Below are positions 1 through 6,339 of a stretch of DNA of 10,325 nt, in pieces; within the stretch, counting starts at the first letter, position 1; each line of letters starts with the position of its first letter. The notes under the pieces are model-generated. The model ran no database searches. It worked only from the letters and a program-made list of their open reading frames with translations, and was not told the DNA's origin. The stretch comes from Chloroflexota bacterium. Lineage in GTDB: Bacteria > Chloroflexota > Limnocylindria > QHBO01. A program made the translations under genes and the position numbers. The stretch spans positions 1 to 10,325 of the forward strand of contig JACDBS010000214.1 in the NCBI GenBank assembly GCA_013694795.1, in the 5' to 3' direction.

Positions 1-5
1 TTCAT
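1..5 (-). CDS. Start of a thiamine-regulated gene (partial, only first codon and two bases)
   Basis: An ATG on the minus strand at 5-3 sits four bases after a strong Shine-Dalgarno sequence (GGAGGA, 15-10). It lies about 57 bases downstream of a TPP riboswitch on the same strand. Only the start codon and two further bases are inside the window, so the product cannot be read. Genes behind such riboswitches normally make or import thiamine or its precursors (thiC, thiM/thiE/thiD, thiamine or HMP transporters). Which of these it is cannot be told from here. Confidence 0.6.
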
Positions 6-9
6 GAGG

Positions 10-15
10 TCCTCC
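10..15 (-). promoter_or_regulatory. Ribosome binding site of the riboswitch-controlled gene
   Basis: GGAGGA on the minus strand, four bases before the ATG at 5-3. It is the strongest Shine-Dalgarno sequence in the window; most other genes here have none. A strong, exposed site suits a riboswitch that controls translation initiation. I see no U-tract terminator between the riboswitch and the start codon, which also points to translational control (inference). Confidence 0.6.
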
Positions 16-61
16 ATTCGCCAGGCGACTCCAGGGCGCGCCACGAACGGGCCGCATCGAC

Positions 62-149
62 TTCCTGCGCCGGCATGACCCGGATCAGGTTCGAGGGTCT
101 GCGAACGCATCGGCATCCGCACTCTCAGCGCTGTTGCGCTCCCCTGTCG
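62..149 (-). ncRNA. TPP (thiamine pyrophosphate) riboswitch, THI element
   Basis: Read on the minus strand, this stretch has the conserved core of the TPP aptamer. The 5' strand AGGGGAGC leads to CTGAGAG (128-122), in the pyrimidine-sensing helix, followed by a variable arm. It ends with ACCTGATC (90-83), then CGGGTCATGCCGGCG and CAGGAAG, the pyrophosphate-sensing half and the closing P1 strand. In this family TPP binding closes the P1 helix and shuts off the downstream gene. The regulated gene begins at the left edge of the window. The match to both conserved halves in correct order and spacing makes this call secure; exact ends are good to a few bases. Confidence 0.95.
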
Positions 150-169
150 TCTCTTGGGTTTGAGCCGTC

Positions 170-198
170 AGCCTAGCACGCGTCCTATCATCGGTCGA
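170..198 (-). promoter_or_regulatory. Probable promoter of the TPP riboswitch transcript
   Basis: On the minus strand a -10-like TAGGCT (175-170) is preceded after exactly 17 bases by TCGACC (198-193), a four-of-six match to TTGACA. Transcription would begin near 163, about a dozen bases before the aptamer. The same TAGGCT hexamer precedes the osmC-like gene at the other end of the window. The promoter is divergent from, and overlaps, the region upstream of the GIDE gene. Confidence 0.5.
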
Positions 199-205
199 CG
201 ACGGC

Positions 206-211
206 TATCCT
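206..211 (+). promoter_or_regulatory. -10 box of the GIDE gene, nearly leaderless
   Basis: TATCCT ends ten bases before the ATG at 222, and there is no Shine-Dalgarno sequence in front of that ATG. Transcription would start at or within a few bases of the start codon. No convincing -35 hexamer is visible at 16-18 bases upstream. Confidence 0.4.
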
Positions 212-221
212 TCGGCCCGCA

Positions 222-965
222 ATGCCCCTCGGATTCGCCTTCGCGCTGATGGTCCTCGCCGGCATCGGTGTCGCGGTCGCCTCGCTCATCACCCTGCGCT
301 CGGTGGGCGCACGCCCGGCGATCGCCCGGCGGTTGGCGGGTCCGCCGGAGGTGAAGGTGGGGCGCCTGTTGGAGGGCGATCTACCGCAACGTCCGGTCCG
401 GGTGGCCGGACGCATACGCTGCCGTGATCCGATGGACACCGGGGACGGCGAGCGATTGGTCGCCTTCCATCGCGACGTGGAGGTCAGACATGGACGAACG
501 TGGCGCAGGATCGAGCGCCTGCGCGAGACGCGCTCGTTCGAGCTGTGGGACCACGATGGCTCGATCACTGTCGACCCGGCCCGCGCCGCGGAGCCGCTGA
601 TCACCATCCCCAAGGTCTGGCACGGCAGTCCCGCGGAGCTCGAGGAACCGCACGCGTCGGCGGCCGCGCGCCTGTCCGAGCGCCACGGCGCGGCAGGCGA
701 GGCGCGGGCCATCACGCGGACCATCAATGTCACCGATCGGCTGCTCATCCTGGGCCGCCCGGTTCGCCGGGAGGACGGGAGCACCACCCTGGAGGCGCCC
801 GACGGCGGTTACCTGGTCACCAACCTGGGTCTCGACGACGCGATGCGCCTGCTTGGCGGCCGCAACCGCCGCGCGGCGGCGGGAGGCGTCATCGGGCTGG
901 GGATCGCGGTCGCGCTGGTGGTCATCGGTGGCATCGGCGTCCTCCTGAGCGCGCTGCTGGCGTGA
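222..965 (+). CDS. GIDE (MUL1-type) domain membrane protein
   Basis: A 247-residue protein with a hydrophobic N-terminal segment (about residues 2-24) and a second one at the very C-terminus (about 221-246). Between them lies a soluble domain. This middle part has the features of the GIDE domain: a VRVAGRI strand, then a VAFHRDVEVRHGR-type segment (in the family this strand often reads as a Cys- or Phe-containing turn before a basic strand). Later come an FELWDHDGSITVDP strand-turn-strand, a segment ending ITRTINVTDRLLILGRPV, and a final strand near 190-205. In eukaryotes this domain sits between two membrane helices of the mitochondrial E3 ligase MUL1/MAPL, followed by a RING finger; here no RING is present, as in other bacterial members. 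The biochemical role of bacterial GIDE proteins is not known to me. The start is chosen because the -10 box and first membrane helix fit it. The next gene on the same strand begins 111 bases later. Confidence 0.7.
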   Translation: MPLGFAFALMVLAGIGVAVASLITLRSVGARPAIARRLAGPPEVKVGRLLEGDLPQRPVRVAGRIRCRDPMDTGDGERLVAFHRDVEVRHGRTWRRIERLRETRSFELWDHDGSITVDPARAAEPLITIPKVWHGSPAELEEPHASAAARLSERHGAAGEARAITRTINVTDRLLILGRPVRREDGSTTLEAPDGGYLVTNLGLDDAMRLLGGRNRRAAAGGVIGLGIAVALVVIGGIGVLLSALLA

Positions 966-978
966 CCGATGCACCTCC

Positions 979-999
979 CGTACTGGGCCGACCGGTACG
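979..999 (+). terminator. Stem-loop after the GIDE gene, possible terminator
   Basis: CGTACTGG (979-986) pairs with CCGGTACG (992-999) across a five-base loop, with one G·T wobble. It starts 13 bases after the stop codon. No T-run follows, so it is not a textbook intrinsic terminator; it may still act as an mRNA 3' end or pause site. Confidence 0.35.
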
Positions 1000-1031
1000 A
1001 ACGAGCCATCGCGGACGGCACCTCCCGTTTC

Positions 1032-1037
1032 TAGCAT
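1032..1037 (+). promoter_or_regulatory. -10 box of the diguanylate cyclase gene
   Basis: TAGCAT is a good -10 hexamer. Unlike most promoters in this window it lies well upstream of the start codon, giving a leader of roughly 30-35 bases (or about 57 if translation starts at 1101). The -35 region is not recognisable. Confidence 0.4.
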
Positions 1038-1075
1038 CCGGTCCACGGTTCCTACCGGAAGCTCCATTTCGGAGC
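1038..1075 (+). promoter_or_regulatory. Folded leader covering the start region of the diguanylate cyclase gene
   Basis: Two inverted repeats follow one another: CCGGT (1038-1042) with ACCGG (1054-1058), and GCTCC (1061-1065) with GGAGC (1071-1075, loop ATTTC). The second hairpin ends one base before the ATG at 1077 and hides the only GGAG there. A smaller TTCC/GGAA pairing (1049-1060) competes with the first. These are visible directly; any regulatory role is inference. Confidence 0.35.
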
Positions 1076-1076
1076 G

Positions 1077-4000
1077 ATGGCGCTCGCAGGGACCGCAGGA
1101 ATGGAGCGTCGATTGCCCCGCGCCGATACCGATGCGCTGCTCAGCGTCGCCCAGGCCGCGACCCTTCTCGGCGTGCACCCGAACACGATCCGCACCTGGA
1201 CCGACGCCGGACGACTGACCGCATACCGTATCAATGCGCGTGGCGACCGCCGCTTCCGACGCGGTGATGTCGCGCGTCTGCTGGTCGAGGACGGATCAGG
1301 CGCAGACCGCCTGCACGACGGCGAGCTGGCCATCTTCGGCCGCATCGCCGCCGGCCTGGCGGCATCGCCAACGACGGCCGAGGTTGCTCGCGCGGTGGTC
1401 GAGGCATTGCGAACCGAGGCAGGCGTGGAACGCGCGGCCATGTACGTGGCGGATGGCGAGGAGATGGCGCTCGAGGCCCACGCAGGCTTCGATGAGCCCC
1501 CGCCCGCATCCAGGGCCGCACCCGCCAACCCCGTCACGGAGGAGGGCGACGATACGTCCTTCATCCTGGCCACCCGCCGGACCCAGATTGGTCTGCTGGT
1601 CCTGGATTCCGCCTCGGCTGGGTCCCTGACTCCGGCCTTCGTGCGCTCGCTCATCGCCACGGCGGCCACAACCATCGTCAGCGCTCGGCTGCTGGGTCGT
1701 GCCCGACGCGAGAGCCAGCGCGCCCGCGCGCTGCGATCGGTCACGAAGGAGCTGACCGGAACGCTCGACCTCACCGCCGTCCTGGGTGAGGTGGTCGACC
1801 AGACGCGCTCACTGTTCCAGGCCGACAAGGCTGGACTCTGGCTGGTCGACGCCAGCGAGCACCCGTTTCAGATCGCCGCGCATCACGGCCTGAGCGACGA
1901 CTTCCTGGCGCACGTGGCGGCATTGCGCGACAACGATGAGACGATCGAGATACGCGCCGTTCACGATCGCCGCCCGTACTGGACGCGCGATGCCGATCGC
2001 GATCCGGACATCGGTCTGCTCCGCAGCAGCTACGCAGCTGAGGGCATCCGCACAGCGTGCCTGGTGCCGCTGGTGGGGGGCGACGAGCCGTTGGGGCTGC
2101 TGGGCCTCTACCACCGCCGCGATCGTGCCTGGCCGGACGAGGAGATCGCCCTCCTCCAGGCCTTCGCCGACCAGGCCGCGGTGGCCATCCAGAACGCGCG
2201 CCTGTATCGGTCCGTGGCCGCCCAGGCGGCCCGCATGCGCTCGATCCAGGATCTCTCGGCTCGCCTCAACCGCCTCACCGATGTGCGCTCGATTGCCGAG
2301 GCGATCGTGGACGAGGCGCGCACGCTGGCCGACTACGACGACATCCGTGTCTATCGCGTCGATCACGAGCGAGGAATCTGCGACCCCATCGCGTTCACCC
2401 GCGAGATGCTCGAGGGAGATCCGGCCGACGCCGAGGATCTGCTGCGCGTCGCGGTCGGCGAGGGGTTCACCGGATGGGTGGCGGAGCACGGCGAGCCGAT
2501 GCTCATCAACAACGCCCTCGACGACGATCGCGGCAAGACGATCGACGGCACCGAGGATGTCCCCGAGTCGATGCTGGTGGTCCCCATGCTGTACGAGGGG
2601 CAGACGCTCGGCGTGATCGTCCTGCGCCAGCTCGGCTACGACCAGTTCAGCACCGATGACCTCCAGACGATGAGCATCTTCGCCGGCTACGCGGCGCAGG
2701 CCATGGTCAATGCCACGAGCTACGAGCGGATGGTCGCGCAATCGACCGAGCTGGCTCGTCGCGCGGACTCGCAACGGCGCCTGCTCGAGATCAACGAGCG
2801 CCTGCTCTCGACCCTCGACCCCACCACGGTGCTCGAGACGATCGCCGAGGGGCTGAAAAGCGTCGTGGCCTACGACAATCTCATCATCTGCCAGCTCGAT
2901 CACGAGGCCCAGCTGCTTCGTCCGCTCCTGGCGCGCGATGCCCATGTCGCGGAGGTGATGCGTCATCTCATCCCCCTCGGACAGGGCCTGACCGGCTGGG
3001 CCGTGCAGCATCGCGAGCCGTTGCTCATCCACGATGCGCTGAGCGACCCGCGCGCGCTCCAGATCCCCGGCACGCCAGCCGATCCGGAATCGCTCATCAT
3101 CGTTCCGCTCATCGTTGACGGCGAAGCGGTCGGCGCCATGAACATCGGCCGCATCGGACGTGAAGCCTACTTCAGCCAGACCGACTTCGAGATCGCGCAG
3201 CTCTTCGCCGGCCAGGCGTCCATGGCGCTGCGCAACGCCACGGAGCACCACGCGGTAAGCATCCGCGCCGAGACCGATGAGCTCACCGGCCTCGGGAATC
3301 ACGGCGCCTTCCAGCGCGACCTGGGTCGGATGGTCGAGGCCGCCGGCGCGGCGGTTCGTCCGACGGAGCGCCGGCTCTCGGTGCTGATGATGGATCTCGA
3401 CCGTTTCAAGGCCTACAACGACCGCCTCGGTCACCCCGCCGGCGACGCGCTTCTCCATCGCGCCGCGAACACGATCTACGGCGCCGCTCGAAGCGATGAC
3501 CGCGTGTACCGATACGGCGGCGACGAGTTCGCGCTCATCCTGCCCGGCACCAGCGTCAACGATGCGGCGCGCGTCGCGCAGCGCATCCGACGCGCCGTGG
3601 CTCGGCTCACCGCCGGCGATCCGACGCCGGTCACCATCACCGTCGGCGTGGCGGGCATGCCCGGCGACGCGAACGACCGTCCCGGCCTCATCGCTGCCGC
3701 GGATACGGCGCTCTACTATGGCAAGCGAGCCGGGGAGGACCGGTTCGTACGCGCGGACGAGCTGACCCCGGACGTCGGCGACCTGCGCGGAACGATCGAG
3801 GAGCTGGCCGCGGCCGCCCTTCGCCAGAGTGGCGACGAGCGCGTCGCGGAGCACCTCGTCGAGCGGGCTGCGCATCTCATCGGACAGAATCACGAGGAGC
3901 AGGGGTCGTTACGCGATGCACTGCTGACCATCGCGCGCTCCTTCGACGCCAGCGGGATCACCAATCGCGGTCACGCCGACCGGGTCGGGCGGCTCGCCGA

Positions 4001-4439
4001 CGCGATCGCGGACCGGATGGGGCTGGCGCCCGACGAGCGAGCCTGCGTCGAGCTGGCCGCCCGCCTGCATGCCCTCGACGAGTCCGGCCTCGCCGACCTC
4101 AGCCCGAGTCCCTCGCTCCAGCAGGTGTCGGCGCTACTCGTCGGCTACCGCGGACTGCTGGCCGACGGCGCCCGTCGCAGGCGTCGCGGGAAGCATGCGC
4201 GAGGTGATCTGGGATCCCACATCATTGGCGCTGCGAACGCGTTCGACGAGCTCGTCGCCGGCGTTGGCCGCCCCCGCGCGAGCCGTGCAGCGGCGATCGA
4301 GCACCTGCGGCGAGATCGGGCCACCTTCCGCGCCGACGTCCTCGCGGCGCTGGCTGACACGGTCGGGCAGAGGCGCGACACAAAGCGGCGCCGGCGCCAG
4401 AGCGACGCATCGGATGAGGGTGTTCGCGGGGCGGCGTGA
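1077..4439 (+). CDS. HTH-multi-GAF-GGDEF diguanylate cyclase with degenerate HD-GYP-like tail
   Basis: A 1120-residue soluble signalling protein that probably makes cyclic di-GMP from two GTP. Residues 21-71 form a MerR/BldC/excisionase-type helix-turn-helix (SVAQAATLLGVHPNTIRTW, then a basic wing). A weak GAF domain (about 80-205) is followed by three clear GAF domains (about 232-378, 400-546, 582-722), each with the LGxxxL strand and a helix linking it to the next. The GGDEF domain spans about 731-892: metal-binding D773 in MMDLDRF, the substrate motif NDRLGH, signature GGDEF at 814-818, and an inhibitory I-site RSDD at 805-808 five residues before it. The cyclase should be active and product-inhibited. 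The tail (about 950-1100) resembles HD-GYP, with H966 in the first helix, but reads H998-A999 where HD is expected and ANAFDEL (N1054) for the usual ADAFD. It is therefore likely dead as a phosphodiesterase. No membrane segment is seen. ATG at 1101 (ninth codon) is an alternative start with AGGGA eight bases upstream. Confidence 0.9.
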   Translation: MALAGTAGMERRLPRADTDALLSVAQAATLLGVHPNTIRTWTDAGRLTAYRINARGDRRFRRGDVARLLVEDGSGADRLHDGELAIFGRIAAGLAASPTTAEVARAVVEALRTEAGVERAAMYVADGEEMALEAHAGFDEPPPASRAAPANPVTEEGDDTSFILATRRTQIGLLVLDSASAGSLTPAFVRSLIATAATTIVSARLLGRARRESQRARALRSVTKELTGTLDLTAVLGEVVDQTRSLFQADKAGLWLVDASEHPFQIAAHHGLSDDFLAHVAALRDNDETIEIRAVHDRRPYWTRDADRDPDIGLLRSSYAAEGIRTACLVPLVGGDEPLGLLGLYHRRDRAWPDEEIALLQAFADQAAVAIQNARLYRSVAAQAARMRSIQDLSARLNRLTDVRSIAEAIVDEARTLADYDDIRVYRVDHERGICDPIAFTREMLEGDPADAEDLLRVAVGEGFTGWVAEHGEPMLINNALDDDRGKTIDGTEDVPESMLVVPMLYEGQTLGVIVLRQLGYDQFSTDDLQTMSIFAGYAAQAMVNATSYERMVAQSTELARRADSQRRLLEINERLLSTLDPTTVLETIAEGLKSVVAYDNLIICQLDHEAQLLRPLLARDAHVAEVMRHLIPLGQGLTGWAVQHREPLLIHDALSDPRALQIPGTPADPESLIIVPLIVDGEAVGAMNIGRIGREAYFSQTDFEIAQLFAGQASMALRNATEHHAVSIRAETDELTGLGNHGAFQRDLGRMVEAAGAAVRPTERRLSVLMMDLDRFKAYNDRLGHPAGDALLHRAANTIYGAARSDDRVYRYGGDEFALILPGTSVNDAARVAQRIRRAVARLTAGDPTPVTITVGVAGMPGDANDRPGLIAAADTALYYGKRAGEDRFVRADELTPDVGDLRGTIEELAAAALRQSGDERVAEHLVERAAHLIGQNHEEQGSLRDALLTIARSFDASGITNRGHADRVGRLADAIADRMGLAPDERACVELAARLHALDESGLADLSPSPSLQQVSALLVGYRGLLADGARRRRRGKHARGDLGSHIIGAANAFDELVAGVGRPRASRAAAIEHLRRDRATFRADVLAALADTVGQRRDTKRRRRQSDASDEGVRGAA

Positions 4440-4441
4440 GG

Positions 4442-4447
4442 TATCAT
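4442..4447 (+). promoter_or_regulatory. -10 box of the lipoprotein gene, nearly leaderless
   Basis: TATCAT ends ten bases before the ATG at 4458 and begins two bases after the preceding stop codon. There is no Shine-Dalgarno sequence between it and the start. This suggests the lipoprotein has its own, near-leaderless promoter rather than depending on read-through from the cyclase gene. Confidence 0.45.
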
Positions 4448-4457
4448 CCGCCGGCCG

Positions 4458-5192
4458 ATGACGATCTGGAGCCTCGCCTCGCTGCGCCTGGCCGGGGCGC
4501 CCAGCCTGGCCCTGGCGGCCGCCGTGGGGCTGGCGGCATGCGCGACCGCCCAGACGCCGGAGACGCCCTCGCTGCCGCCCCCGAGCGCCGTGACGGGCAC
4601 CACCGAAACGCCAACACCCACGCGGTCACCGACGCCAACTCCGGCACCGACCCCGCGCTTCACCAACGAGCTAGATCATGAGCTTGCCGCGCTCATTCCG
4701 ACCGCGGCGGCCGGCGTCGAGATCGTGGTTGCCCCATTCGACGCGTTTGCGCTGACGCCGGGCGACATCGGTGCCGCCTACGGTGACATCGGTGACCGGT
4801 TCGCGTCGCTTGCCCTGGCCTACGTCCTTCAGCCGCGGACCACGCTGTACGCCATGCGGGTGGACGGCGAGCCGATCACCACCGAGGACCTCGAGACGCA
4901 CCTCGCCACCGCTGGTCGATACGTGGGCATCGCCGGGCTGGAGCCGGATCCCTGGGAGGTGGGCGAGGCCGGCGGGCACGCGGTGTGGGTGCGCCCAGAG
5001 GACAATGCAACCGCGGCCGGCACCATGGTCTACACGTGGTCCAACGGTGAGCTCGTCTTCCTCCTGATCGGTGTCGATGACACGCTCAACCGCGCCATCA
5101 TCGAGCAGCTTCCCGGCGAGCCCGTGCAACTCCCCACGCCGGTCCCCACCGAGTCGGCGTCCGCCGCGCCGAGCGAGTCCGGCGAGAACTGA
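4458..5192 (+). CDS. Small lipoprotein with Thr/Pro-rich linker, function unknown
   Basis: A 244-residue exported lipoprotein. A signal peptide (about residues 1-27) ends in a lipobox LAAC with lipidated Cys28. Residues 33-67 are a Thr/Pro/Ser-rich spacer with TPTP repeats, of the kind that lifts a domain away from the membrane. A compact domain follows (about 70-215) with a strand such as VEIVVAPFDAF, a helix around RFASLALAYVL, a TTLYAMRVDG strand, and a WSNGELVFLLIGVDD strand near the end. The last 25 residues are again Pro/Ser/Ala-rich. It has no cysteines beyond the lipid anchor and no motif I can assign. The stop codon lies 16 bases before the antiporter gene, so the two may be cotranscribed. 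I do not recognise the family. Confidence 0.75.
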   Translation: MTIWSLASLRLAGAPSLALAAAVGLAACATAQTPETPSLPPPSAVTGTTETPTPTRSPTPTPAPTPRFTNELDHELAALIPTAAAGVEIVVAPFDAFALTPGDIGAAYGDIGDRFASLALAYVLQPRTTLYAMRVDGEPITTEDLETHLATAGRYVGIAGLEPDPWEVGEAGGHAVWVRPEDNATAAGTMVYTWSNGELVFLLIGVDDTLNRAIIEQLPGEPVQLPTPVPTESASAAPSESGEN

Positions 5193-5194
5193 GC

Positions 5195-5200
5195 TAGTCT
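5195..5200 (+). promoter_or_regulatory. Possible -10 box of the antiporter gene, nearly leaderless
   Basis: TAGTCT ends eight bases before the ATG at 5209, just after the lipoprotein stop codon. No Shine-Dalgarno sequence lies before this ATG. No -35 is visible, so this rests mostly on its repeated position relative to start codons in the window. Confidence 0.35.
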
Positions 5201-5208
5201 GGCCCGGC

Positions 5209-6285
5209 ATGTTCGCAAACGTTGCGTACGCGATCTCGATCGGCGGCACGATCGTGACGCTCGCCCTCCGCATTCTCGGCGCGGATGACACGCTGACCTT
5301 CGGGGTGGCCGCGCTCACCATCCTTGGCCTGGCCTACACCCTCGGCCACGCCACGGAGCAGCTCGGGATCGCGGCCGGGCCGCGCATCGGCGGCATCATG
5401 AACGCGACCGTCGGCAACGTCGGCGAGATCATCATCGCCGCCTTCCTCCTCCTCGACGGCAAGGTCGAGCTCGTCCATGCCTCGATCACCGGCTCGATCG
5501 TGGGCAACCTGCTCCTCGTCCTGGGCGCCTCGCTCCTGGTGGGTGGGCTGAAGAACGGCGTGCAGAGCTACGACGCGCAGGCGACCGGCATGAACGCCGC
5601 CTCGCTCATCCTGGCCACCATCGGCCTCGTGGTGCCGGCCACGTTCGCGTTCCTGATCGGCGGAGGCGTGGGGACCGCGCCCGGTGACGCCGAGTTCTTC
5701 CAGGTCGAGGCCCTGACCGTGGGTGTCGCCATCCTGCTGCTGGTCACCTACGCGGCCCAGACCTGGTTCTTCCTTCGATCACCGGCCGCGCCGACCGCTG
5801 AACACCGACCGGCGGAGGTGGCCGAGTGGGGCTGGAAGATGGCGCTCGGCGTCCTGCTCGCGTCGGCCGCCGCGCTCACCATGGCCTCCGAGGTGCTCGT
5901 CCACACGCTCGAGCCGGCGGTGGCATCGCTCGGCATCAGCGAGTTCTTCATCGGCATCATCGTCATCCCCGTCATCGGCAACCTGGCGGAGCACGTGGTC
6001 GGGATCACGCTGGCCTACAAGAACAAGATGGACTTCAGCCTCCTCACGTCCATTGGATCGGCGACCCAGATCGCGCTGTTCGCCGCGCCCGTGCTCGTCT
6101 TCTTCGGCCTCATCGTCGGCAACCCGCTGACGCTGGTGTTCACGCCGCTCGAGGTGGTGGCGGTCGCCGTCGGCGTCATGATCGCCGCGTACATCGCGCT
6201 CGACGGCAAGTCGAACTGGGTCGAGGGCCTCCAGCTCGTCAGCGTCTACCTGATCCTGGCCATCGCCTTCTTCTTCCTGACCTAG
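5209..6285 (+). CDS. cax: Ca2+(cation)/H+ antiporter, CaCA superfamily (CAX type)
   Basis: A 358-residue inner-membrane protein with about eleven hydrophobic helices in two homologous halves. It exchanges calcium (or a similar divalent cation) for protons. The first alpha repeat reads NATVGNVGEIII with the essential acidic residue at E73, continuing to a GSIVGNLLLVLG segment. The second reads EFFIGIIVIPVIGNLAEHV with E261, followed by NKMDFSLLTSIGSATQIALF. Both repeats match the CAX branch closely, including the paired Asn and Glu that bind the ion. The frame is open further upstream, but the start at 5209 is preferred: it lies after the lipoprotein stop, directly before the first membrane helix, and fits the usual family length of 350-370. 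A short polar loop near residues 193-210 separates the halves. Confidence 0.93.
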   Translation: MFANVAYAISIGGTIVTLALRILGADDTLTFGVAALTILGLAYTLGHATEQLGIAAGPRIGGIMNATVGNVGEIIIAAFLLLDGKVELVHASITGSIVGNLLLVLGASLLVGGLKNGVQSYDAQATGMNAASLILATIGLVVPATFAFLIGGGVGTAPGDAEFFQVEALTVGVAILLLVTYAAQTWFFLRSPAAPTAEHRPAEVAEWGWKMALGVLLASAAALTMASEVLVHTLEPAVASLGISEFFIGIIVIPVIGNLAEHVVGITLAYKNKMDFSLLTSIGSATQIALFAAPVLVFFGLIVGNPLTLVFTPLEVVAVAVGVMIAAYIALDGKSNWVEGLQLVSVYLILAIAFFFLT

Positions 6286-6291
6286 CGTGGC

Positions 6292-6297
6292 TACCAT
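6292..6297 (+). promoter_or_regulatory. -10 box before the WYL regulator and its leader ORF
   Basis: TACCAT begins seven bases after the antiporter stop. It ends nine bases before an ATG at 6307 and 38 bases before the regulator's own ATG at 6336. The nine-base spacing to 6307 copies the near-leaderless arrangement of other genes here. Confidence 0.4.
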
Positions 6298-6306
6298 TGC
6301 TGGGTG

Positions 6307-6339
6307 ATGAACCTCCCGCGTTCCGCAAGCCTGCCATGA
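6307..6339 (+). CDS. Possible 10-codon leader ORF coupled to the WYL regulator
   Basis: ATG at 6307 opens a frame encoding MNLPRSASLP and then a TGA at 6337-6339. That TGA overlaps the regulator start (ATG 6336-6338) as ATGA, the classic arrangement for translational coupling by termination and re-initiation. The -10 box TACCAT lies nine bases before this ATG, so a transcript from it would be leaderless for the short ORF. The regulator itself has no Shine-Dalgarno sequence. The alternative is that this is simply a 30-base untranslated leader with a chance ATG. Confidence 0.35.
   Translation: MNLPRSASLP

Noticed and set aside
1809..3893. A 694-codon open frame on the minus strand, antisense to the diguanylate cyclase gene
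   Set aside because: It has low-complexity, Arg/Gly/Ala/Val-rich composition and no domain match. It is the usual open antisense frame opposite a strongly GC-biased gene whose plus-strand product has clear GAF and GGDEF domains.
5071..5208. N-terminal extension of the antiporter overlapping the lipoprotein gene
   Set aside because: The extra 46 residues are Pro/Arg/Ser-rich, unlike a CAX N-terminus, and come from another frame of the lipoprotein gene. ATG 5209 fits the family length.
4671..5321. Minus-strand frame across the lipoprotein-antiporter junction
   Set aside because: It spans two well-supported plus-strand genes, including the signal-bearing lipoprotein and the antiporter start, and has no recognisable domain.
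5826..6335. Upstream part of the frame containing the WYL regulator
   Set aside because: It runs through the antiporter coding sequence in another frame and reads as Arg/His/Gly-rich noise; the regulator begins at 6336.
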